DNA of 6,369 nt. Source: CAZOKH01 sp964580315 (GTDB lineage Bacteria > Chloroflexota > Anaerolineae > Anaerolineales > Anaerolineaceae). The notes under the pieces were generated by a model. That model saw nothing but the letters and a program-made list of their open reading frames with translations. It was not told the DNA's origin and did not search any database. Shown in pieces: positions 1-5,786 of the stretch; within the stretch, counting starts at the first letter, position 1; the number at the start of each line of letters is the position of its first letter. The DNA lies in the NCBI GenBank assembly GCA_964580315.1, contig CAZOKH010000126.1, positions 1-6,369 of the forward strand, in the 5' to 3' direction. A program made the translations under genes and the position numbers.

Positions 1-1
1 A

Positions 2-2032
2 ATGGCGCTGTCAGAAGGCACACTGCTCAACAATCGTTACCGCATCGTCTCTGTTCTTGGGCAAGGAGGGATGGGAGCTGTCTACCAGGCTGAGGATAGT
101 ATCCTCAGTGTTGCTGTAGCAGTTAAAGAAAATCTCTTCCTATCCGATGAATATACGCGCCAGTTTCTGCAAGAGGCAAAAATTCTGGCTGGCATGCGTC
201 ATCCCAGTCTCCCGAGAGTCCGTGATTATTTCCAGGTGGAAAGCCAGGGTCAATATTTGATCATGGATTTCATTGACGGGGAAGATCTTCGTCAAAAAAT
301 TGAGCGCCTGGGCAAGCTGCCAGAACAGGAAACAGTATTAATTGGTGCAGTGATTTGTGACGCACTCAATCACATGCATACGCGATCACCCTCAGTCATC
401 CATCGGGATATTAAACCGGGCAACATCAAAATTTCTCCAGAAGGTGAAGTGGTTCTGGTGGATTTTGGTCTGGCAAAGGTAATGCTTGACAGTCAGGAGA
501 CCCGCACCGGCGCACGTGCCATGACTCCTGGCTATTCCCCACCCGAACAATACGGCACAGCGCACACAGATGTTCGTTCAGACATTTATTCTCTCGGTGC
601 AACACTATACGCAGTCCTCACCGGGATCATCCCGGAAGACAGCCTGATTCGAGCCACCAGGAAAGCCAAATTAACCCCAATCCGCGACCTGCGGCCTGAT
701 ATTCATCCCAATCTTGCTGCAGTCATTGAAAAATCACTGAGTATTGAACCGCACGACCGCTTTCAAACTGCCGCCGAATTTGGTGAAGCCCTTCTGGCAT
801 CATTAGACATCAGCCCTGTAACACAGCCGCGTGTACCATCCCTGGCAAGCACCAGTGGTGAATTTGTCCCGTTGGAAAAAGTCCCGGTTAACCTTTCAAG
901 AAAAACACCGGTTTATTTTAATAATTCAACACAAAAGAAACTACCCGGCTGGCTAAAATACGGCCTTGCTTCTATTCTGCTGTTGGCGATTGGATGGGGC
1001 CTTTTTTCCCTGATTCCCAATGCCGCGAGTGAGAATGACCCACCCCTGGATACCACAGACGCATTTGAAGAAACCCAAAGCGCTGCAGCCATTCAAACCG
1101 AGACTGTTCCCATAAGCACCAACGCCGCCCCCATTGCAGATGAAACACTTCAGGTCACGCCGCACACTGAAATCACCCAGGAGATTGCCTTTGTATCTGA
1201 CCGCACTGGCGCATTTCAAATCTGGGTGATGAATAAAGATGGAAGTGACCAGTATCAAATTACGGATATGCCGGGTGGAGCCTGCCAGCCTAGCTGGTCT
1301 CCCGACGGCAAGAAAATGGCGATCATTTCACCCTGCGAAAAAATTCCCAATACGGTTTATTTCAACAATGCTGATATTTACATAATGAACGCCGATGGAA
1401 GCGAAATTGAAAAAATGCCTGCCAGCAGCGGTCATGATTTTGACCCCGCCTGGTCACCCGATGGAGATCGCATCGCTTTCACCTCATTAAGGAATGAACG
1501 ATCGCATATTTTCATTTACAATTTCGCTGACGGTTCTCTTCAAGAAGTGTCTGATACCAACCTGGCAGACATGCAGCCCGCCTGGCACCCCAACGGCAAA
1601 CAACTGGCATTTGTGCGAACAACTTATTACAACCACATTTGGCTAATGTCAGACCGCGGTTTGACTCAGTTCCAGTTTAGCACCAGTGGAAATGTGAATG
1701 ATGCATACCCTGTCTGGTCTCCAGATGGTGAGTTTCTGCTTTTCACGCGCAGCCAGGAATCTCCCACCATTCCCTGGTTATTAAAACTTCGTCTTGAAGA
1801 CCGCGGCAGTGAAGAACAGCGCATTCCTTCATTAACCTTGCAGCCTGACCCCGGCCCGGTTTCGCGGCCAACAATCTCACCGGATGGTTTATTAATCGCA
1901 TTTGAGAGTTGGCCTGATGGAAGAAACCACGATCTTTTCAGCATGGACATGGAAGGAAACAATCGATTACGATTAACCACAGATCCAGGCCTGGATACAA
2001 TGCCAGCCTGGCGGCCTAAAACATCCCAATAA
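2..2032 (+). CDS. Transmembrane Ser/Thr protein kinase with extracytoplasmic six-bladed TolB-like (PD40) propeller, copy 1
   Basis: This is a predicted membrane-bound Hanks-type Ser/Thr kinase of 676 residues. The kinase domain spans about residues 13-268. It has a glycine loop (LGQGGMGAVY, 19-28), Lys42 in VAVK, the helix-C Glu58, HRDIKPGN with Asp136 and Asn141, DFG Asp154, and SPPEQY (179-184) in place of APE. All catalytic residues are present, so it should be active. A hydrophobic helix at about 319-338 follows basic residues, so the kinase should be inside and the C-terminus outside. A linker (about 339-393) leads to six PD40 repeats (394-676). Their turn motifs are W432SPDG, W484SPDG, W528HPNG, W572SPDG, I625SPDG (Trp lost) and a terminal W670RP. 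The chain starts with a lone strand (IAFVSDR) and ends mid-blade, which fits TolB-like ring closure. The only ectodomain cysteines are Cys428 and Cys445. The start lies one base inside the window, so upstream signals are unseen. It aligns without gaps with the start of the paralogue at 2055, which supports it. The ligand and phosphorylation targets are unknown. Confidence 0.93.
   Translation: MALSEGTLLNNRYRIVSVLGQGGMGAVYQAEDSILSVAVAVKENLFLSDEYTRQFLQEAKILAGMRHPSLPRVRDYFQVESQGQYLIMDFIDGEDLRQKIERLGKLPEQETVLIGAVICDALNHMHTRSPSVIHRDIKPGNIKISPEGEVVLVDFGLAKVMLDSQETRTGARAMTPGYSPPEQYGTAHTDVRSDIYSLGATLYAVLTGIIPEDSLIRATRKAKLTPIRDLRPDIHPNLAAVIEKSLSIEPHDRFQTAAEFGEALLASLDISPVTQPRVPSLASTSGEFVPLEKVPVNLSRKTPVYFNNSTQKKLPGWLKYGLASILLLAIGWGLFSLIPNAASENDPPLDTTDAFEETQSAAAIQTETVPISTNAAPIADETLQVTPHTEITQEIAFVSDRTGAFQIWVMNKDGSDQYQITDMPGGACQPSWSPDGKKMAIISPCEKIPNTVYFNNADIYIMNADGSEIEKMPASSGHDFDPAWSPDGDRIAFTSLRNERSHIFIYNFADGSLQEVSDTNLADMQPAWHPNGKQLAFVRTTYYNHIWLMSDRGLTQFQFSTSGNVNDAYPVWSPDGEFLLFTRSQESPTIPWLLKLRLEDRGSEEQRIPSLTLQPDPGPVSRPTISPDGLLIAFESWPDGRNHDLFSMDMEGNNRLRLTTDPGLDTMPAWRPKTSQ
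1435..1458 (+). repeat. 24-bp perfect direct repeat, unit 1 (in kinase copy 1)
   Basis: These 24 bases are identical to 3524-3547. They encode DFDPAWSP at the end of propeller blade 2. Both units sit in the same codon phase, so they are most simply conserved paralogous coding sequence rather than a separate repeat element. Confidence 0.8.
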
Positions 2033-2042
2033 TTATTTAACT

Positions 2043-2054
2043 TATAATAAAAAT
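2043..2054 (+). promoter_or_regulatory. Candidate -10 box for a leaderless kinase transcript
   Basis: A perfect TATAAT (2043-2048) lies 6 nt before the ATG at 2055. No purine-rich ribosome binding site is present in the 22-bp gap, and I see no good -35 hexamer about 17 bp upstream. A -10 element this close to ATG would put the transcription start at or next to the A of the start codon, the geometry of leaderless mRNAs in several bacterial phyla. The gap is AT-rich, so a chance match is possible. Confidence 0.45.
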
Positions 2055-4139
2055 ATGACCCTTGCTATTGGTAGTTTGCTCCACAACAGATACCGCATCG
2101 CCGCCATCCTTGCCCAGGGTGGAATGGGAGCAATTTATCAGGCGCGTGATGAAAGGTTGGGGGTTGATGTAGCTGTTAAAGAAAACCTTTTCACGTCTGA
2201 AGAATTTTCCCGCCAGTTTCATACCGAAGCCACAATCCTGGCAAACTTGCGGCATACCAACTTGCCGCGCGTGACAGATCACTTTGCTCTTGAAGAAAAA
2301 GGCCAATACCTGGTCATGGACTATATCAAGGGTGATGATTTGCGCGAACGCCTGTCTGTCCAAGAGGTTTTACCGGAAGAGGAAGTCATCAATATTGGCC
2401 TGGCAATTTGCGATGCACTCAGTTACCTGCATCAATCTCAACCACCCATCATTCACCGTGACATTAAACCCGGCAATATCAAAATCTCGCCCGACGGAAA
2501 TATTTACCTGGTTGATTTTGGCCTTGCAAAAGTTGCCCATGAAGGACAGGTTACCACAATCGGGGCGCAGGCGCTCACACCCGGCTATTCGCCGCCCGAA
2601 CAATACGGTCAGGGAACCGAACCAAGATCAGACATCTATTCCCTGGGCGCCACTCTCTATGCTGCTTTAACTGGAAAAGTACCTGAAGATAGTCTCGCCC
2701 GATTAATGGGCACGGCGTCTCTTACCCCCATTCACCAGTATAAACCAGATGCAAACCCCATACTGGTTGAGGCAATTGAAAAAGCTTTGTCGGTTGCTGC
2801 CGCCGATCGATTTGCAACCGCCCGGGAATTTCACCAGGCTATTCTGAATGCCAAACCCCATGCCGTACACCCGCATCAAGAGGTTAAGAAACCAGTTGAT
2901 TCTCCACCCGAAAAAGAAAACCTGGCTCAAACACAAACATCCGCGCAGCCAGAGACAGCCCAACCAATGGATTTGCCTTCCATTCAAAATAAGCGCAAAA
3001 TTCTTTCCATTCTAATTGGAAGTGCGGTTTTGATAGGCATACTATTGATCGCCATCTTCATGCTTTTTCCACAGGTCAATAACTGGTTTGATGGGCAGCC
3101 TGTTAGCACCAAAACGGTTCTTTCTCCTACCTTTACCCCGCCAGTTCAGGTATCTGAAGGTGTCCCGACAGCAGCCTTGACAACTTCCGGCGCTGCAGAT
3201 CCAACTCAACCCATTGCAGCATCCATCACAGCCTCACCCATTCCACAAAACACGCCCATTGGCGGCGGGCGCGGTCAAATTGTCTTCGTTTCAGATCGAA
3301 ATGGTAATCCACAAATCTACCTGATGGACGGGAATGGGAATGATATTGAACAACTAACCAACCTTCCCGACGGAGCCTGCCAGCCCGATTGGTCACCTGA
3401 TGGCGAGCAACTTGTGTTCATCTCTCCATGCTTGAAACGGCAGGAAATTCACAAGGGCTCAGGCCTTTTTATCATCAACCGCAACGGCACAGGACTTACC
3501 CCACTCATATCAGTTCCTGGCGGTGATTTTGACCCCGCCTGGTCACCTGACGGCAAAAAAATCGCCTACACAAGCCTGCGTGACAATGAAAACATCCCGC
3601 ATATTTATATTTACAACCTGGAAGATAAAACTGATATCCGCATTTCAGGCGATGTCAGCCGCGACAGGCGCCCAAACTGGTCGCCCGACGGTTCCCTGAT
3701 CGCCTTTGAGACCATTCGAGCAGGCGCGGCACGGATATATACCATGACACCTGATGGAAAGGATCTTAAGCAATTTTCAGATAACGAGCGGGCTGGAACA
3801 ATGCCTGAGTGGGCTCCTTCGGGCAACATTATCGTCTTTTCACAGGGCGGCGGTGAATACCCCTGGTTGGTTGCAAAAGAATTCCCATCACGCGGCGCAA
3901 CCATCCCTGGCAATACTATTCAGGTTAATAACGATTTATTCCGCGCGGTCTGGAATCCCAGTTATTCGGAAGATGGTTTTTGGATCGTGGTGGAACATTA
4001 CGACATCAATGATCCAGACCAGAATTATGATATTTATCGCCTTAACAGCAAGGGTGGTGGATTAACCCGCCTTACGAACGATCCTGCAATAGACTTTGAC
4101 CCGGTCTGGCGGCCTTCCACATCTCAGACTGCGAAATAA
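2055..4139 (+). CDS. Transmembrane Ser/Thr protein kinase with extracytoplasmic six-bladed TolB-like (PD40) propeller, copy 2
   Basis: This paralogue of the preceding gene has 694 residues and the same architecture. By hand count, 38 of the first 60 residues are identical, and the kinase domains align without gaps to about residue 187. Lys42, Glu58, HRD Asp136, Asn141 and DFG Asp154 are all kept. The first glycine of the nucleotide loop is Ala20 (LAQGGMGAIY), which is unusual but not by itself inactivating. A membrane helix at about 316-338 follows the basic cluster NKRK, so the C-terminus should be outside. The linker (about 339-406) is rich in Ser, Thr and Pro. Six PD40 blades follow (407-694): W446SPDG, W496SPDG, W542SPDG, W586APSG, a stretched fifth turn W633NPSYSEDG, and a terminal W685RP. 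Cys442 and Cys459 are the only ectodomain cysteines and match those of copy 1. The gene starts 22 bp after copy 1, with no terminator between, so read-through is possible. It also has its own -10-like box and no Shine-Dalgarno sequence. Confidence 0.94.
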   Translation: MTLAIGSLLHNRYRIAAILAQGGMGAIYQARDERLGVDVAVKENLFTSEEFSRQFHTEATILANLRHTNLPRVTDHFALEEKGQYLVMDYIKGDDLRERLSVQEVLPEEEVINIGLAICDALSYLHQSQPPIIHRDIKPGNIKISPDGNIYLVDFGLAKVAHEGQVTTIGAQALTPGYSPPEQYGQGTEPRSDIYSLGATLYAALTGKVPEDSLARLMGTASLTPIHQYKPDANPILVEAIEKALSVAAADRFATAREFHQAILNAKPHAVHPHQEVKKPVDSPPEKENLAQTQTSAQPETAQPMDLPSIQNKRKILSILIGSAVLIGILLIAIFMLFPQVNNWFDGQPVSTKTVLSPTFTPPVQVSEGVPTAALTTSGAADPTQPIAASITASPIPQNTPIGGGRGQIVFVSDRNGNPQIYLMDGNGNDIEQLTNLPDGACQPDWSPDGEQLVFISPCLKRQEIHKGSGLFIINRNGTGLTPLISVPGGDFDPAWSPDGKKIAYTSLRDNENIPHIYIYNLEDKTDIRISGDVSRDRRPNWSPDGSLIAFETIRAGAARIYTMTPDGKDLKQFSDNERAGTMPEWAPSGNIIVFSQGGGEYPWLVAKEFPSRGATIPGNTIQVNNDLFRAVWNPSYSEDGFWIVVEHYDINDPDQNYDIYRLNSKGGGLTRLTNDPAIDFDPVWRPSTSQTAK
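3524..3547 (+). repeat. 24-bp perfect direct repeat, unit 2 (in kinase copy 2)
   Basis: This is the second unit of the repeat at 1435-1458, 2089 bp away, again encoding DFDPAWSP in blade 2. The silent sites are identical across the tract, whereas flanking codons differ. Confidence 0.8.
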
Positions 4140-4159
4140 TGTGACTGTGAATGAATAAG

Positions 4160-4194
4160 AAAACCGGGGCTATTCCACCAGAGCCCTGGTTTTT
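4160..4194 (+). terminator. Intrinsic terminator of the kinase unit, possibly bidirectional
   Basis: A 12-bp stem (4160-4171 with 4182-4193) contains one G-T wobble (4166/4187), a 10-nt loop and a T run at 4190-4194. It starts 20 nt after the stop of kinase copy 2. The A run in the left arm gives a T run on the minus strand too, so it could also end the converging FemA/FemB transcript. The stop codon of that gene (4172-4170) lies at the edge of the loop, and its last codons form the right arm. Confidence 0.75.
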
Positions 4195-5273
4195 GCTTTT
4201 CCACGGCTGCGCATGATATTCAAAACCTTTGGCAGCACACGCATATAAAGACCATACAGCAGCGGGCGGGCTGGAAAATCCCATGCGCCGGCCGTGCGCA
4301 CCACTTGACCGCCAAGCCCCTGTTTGAAGCGGAACACCCCCCACATTGAGTCGCTTTCATCAAATCGGTCTGGAGCACCCCACAAATCATAGGTGTCACA
4401 CTGGTGAAGCCTGGCGCGTCGAATGGCTTCCCATTGAAGCAGGTAGTTCGGCATGGCTTCACGATGCTCCGCCACTGACATTCCATACAAATACCAGGCT
4501 TTCTTCGCAAAAAAGAACAGCATCAAGCCGGCTATCGGCTTGCCATTGAGTTCAGCAATCAGTGGTTCTAACATACCTTCCTTCAGGTAGATTTCCCACA
4601 CCTGGCGATAATAATCTTCCGTTCGGATGACAAAGCCATCACGCACCGAGGTTTCGGCATACATGCGGTAAAGCATGCCAAAATCAGCTTCACCACCAAT
4701 GCGCACAGACACGCCCCTTTTTTGCGCCAGTTTCAAGTTATAGCGCGTTTTCTGCTTCATGGCTGCCAATAAGTCCTCTTCGCGCCGGGTCAGGTCAATC
4801 CACACAGTGTTGCGGAACTGAATTTGCTCGCTGGAAAACAACCAACCTCTGCGCACCAGGTCAAGCACGGCTCTGCCGCCAACCGGGTCAGGTTGATCCT
4901 CCGGCGATTTTGTTATACCCCTGCCGGTGATCAATTCAGGATCCATTTTCAGAAAAATAGCCCCGCTTGTTCTGGCTATTTGTTGCAGGTCATCCATCAC
5001 ACGCTGCCGCAACAGGTCATCTCCCCAGTTGAATAAAGGTCCGCGTGGGATATACTGAATCTTTAATGCCGGGAAAAAACGCACGGGTTGGATGCGCCGC
5101 TCAAGGATCTGGGCAGCAGCCACAACCCGGTGCGCATCGTTTTGCCAGGTGCGCTGTTGAGCAATCCAACCAGTCTCTTTTTTCAATTCACCCCACTGCC
5201 AGGTTTGCAGCAAATGTGCGCCTGGCAGCGACGCGATTAATTCATTCCACCTAGACGAACTCAACTCATCCAT
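4170..5273 (-). CDS. FemA/FemB-family aminoacyltransferase (peptidoglycan bridge formation), complete copy
   Basis: The predicted protein has 367 residues and belongs to the FemA/FemB/FemX family. These enzymes use aminoacyl-tRNA to add amino acids to the peptide side chain of the lipid-linked peptidoglycan precursor at the inner face of the membrane. The length fits (FemX-type about 335-420). Visible marks are LLQTWQWGELK near the N-terminus, IPRGPLFNWGD, FLKMDPEL, MKQKTRYNLKLA from Met172, a YLLQWEA helix, YDLWGAPD, WGVFRFKQGLGG and AGAWD. This is the double GNAT-like layout. I see no long coiled-coil insertion and no signal peptide. The start at 5273 is chosen because it overlaps the Nudix stop as TGATG. 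An in-frame ATG at 5300 would add nine residues but overlaps the Nudix gene by 28 bp and has no ribosome binding site. The added residue, glycine or another, cannot be read from sequence. The 3' end lies in the terminator hairpin of the convergent kinase gene. Confidence 0.88.
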   Translation of the reverse strand: MDELSSSRWNELIASLPGAHLLQTWQWGELKKETGWIAQQRTWQNDAHRVVAAAQILERRIQPVRFFPALKIQYIPRGPLFNWGDDLLRQRVMDDLQQIARTSGAIFLKMDPELITGRGITKSPEDQPDPVGGRAVLDLVRRGWLFSSEQIQFRNTVWIDLTRREEDLLAAMKQKTRYNLKLAQKRGVSVRIGGEADFGMLYRMYAETSVRDGFVIRTEDYYRQVWEIYLKEGMLEPLIAELNGKPIAGLMLFFFAKKAWYLYGMSVAEHREAMPNYLLQWEAIRRARLHQCDTYDLWGAPDRFDESDSMWGVFRFKQGLGGQVVRTAGAWDFPARPLLYGLYMRVLPKVLNIMRSRGKAKTRALVE

Positions 5274-5275
5274 CA
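5271..5275 (-). other. TGATG stop/start overlap coupling the Nudix and FemA/FemB genes
   Basis: On the minus strand the Nudix stop TGA (5275-5273) shares its A with the ATG (5273-5271) of the downstream gene. The nearest purine-rich stretch (GAAGAG, 5293-5288) is 14 nt away, too far for a normal ribosome binding site. Re-initiation by ribosomes finishing the Nudix gene is therefore the likely mode of translation. Confidence 0.7.
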
Positions 5276-5776
5276 ATGCTTTTGCTGCTCTTCTTTCCAT
5301 CGATTTATAACCAGGTTATGAGCATATCCGGCAATTGGGCCGGGCAAATCTTGCCAGGGGAAGAAACCGCAGCCCGATGATTCAGATGATGTTTTGAATG
5401 TGCCCCCCTTAAGCTGACAGGAATACAAAATCAAGATTCCATTTCCACGCGGGTCATCATCAAAAAAAACCACATCTTTCAATTCACCGGCTGATACTTC
5501 CAACCCTGTCTCCTCAAAGGTTTCGCGCTCAGCAGCCTTTCGCGGATCTTCATCCACTTCAACATAGCCTGCTGGTAAATACCAGTAATCCTTCCACGGT
5601 TCAATCGCTCTTTGAACCATCAACAATTGACCATCGTTTTCCACCAACGCTCCAGCGCCAACTTTTACTTGTTCGTAATAAATCCATCCGCATGCAGGGC
5701 AAACCTCTCGAACTCGGTTATCGAGCCGTTGAGACACCATTTTCGCTCCGCACAACAGGCAAAAATGATTTTTCAT
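5273..5776 (-). CDS. Nudix hydrolase with N-terminal zinc ribbon
   Basis: This 167-residue protein has two domains. The N-terminus is a zinc ribbon with Cys6-x2-Cys9 and Cys26-x2-Cys29. The Nudix fold follows, with a full Nudix box at 70-92 (G70-x5-E76-x7-R84-E85-x2-E88-E89-x-G91). The glutamates bind the divalent metal that drives cleavage of a nucleoside diphosphate linked to another group. The zinc ribbon recalls NADH pyrophosphatase (NudC), but the protein is much shorter than NudC and I do not see its hallmark SQPWPFP motif. It is better called a zinc-ribbon Nudix protein of unassigned substrate, perhaps ADP-ribose or NADH-like. It is a soluble cytoplasmic protein with no signal peptide. 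Its start overlaps the upstream FemA/FemB stop as ATGA and its stop overlaps the downstream start as TGATG, so it is made together with both wall enzymes. What it contributes there is not clear. Confidence 0.92.
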   Translation of the reverse strand: MKNHFCLLCGAKMVSQRLDNRVREVCPACGWIYYEQVKVGAGALVENDGQLLMVQRAIEPWKDYWYLPAGYVEVDEDPRKAAERETFEETGLEVSAGELKDVVFFDDDPRGNGILILYSCQLKGGTFKTSSESSGCGFFPWQDLPGPIAGYAHNLVINRWKEEQQKH

Positions 5777-5786
5777 CCTTCACTCC
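5773..5786 (-). promoter_or_regulatory. Ribosome binding site and ATGA overlap that set the Nudix start
   Basis: GGAG at 5786-5783 lies 6 nt before the ATG at 5776-5774, a good Shine-Dalgarno distance. The same ATG overlaps the upstream FemA/FemB stop (TGA, 5775-5773). The pair fixes the Nudix start and indicates translational coupling. Confidence 0.75.

Noticed and set aside
953..1258. Minus-strand open frame of 101 codons opposite kinase copy 1
   Set aside because: It lies wholly inside a well-supported gene, across the membrane helix and linker, and its product shows no recognisable motif.
1666..1980. Minus-strand open frame of 104 codons opposite the propeller of kinase copy 1
   Set aside because: It is antisense to conserved WSPDG repeats and shows no motif or ribosome binding site of note.
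2055..2660. Reading kinase copy 2 as a pseudokinase because of the Gly-to-Ala change at residue 20
   Set aside because: Lys42, Glu58, Asp136, Asn141 and Asp154 are all present, so loss of activity is not supported.
2284..2670. Plus-strand open frame of 128 codons in another frame of kinase copy 2
   Set aside because: It overlaps the catalytic core of the kinase, which fully explains the sequence. The alternative product looks non-protein-like.
5274..5300. An upstream ATG at 5300 that would extend the complete FemA/FemB protein by nine residues
   Set aside because: It has no ribosome binding site and would overlap the Nudix gene by 28 bp. The ATG at 5273 gives a TGATG overlap and an N-terminus that fits the family.
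5273..5776. Naming the Nudix protein NADH pyrophosphatase (nudC)
   Set aside because: The zinc ribbon and Nudix box are shared, but the protein is too short and the NudC hallmark after the Nudix box is not seen.
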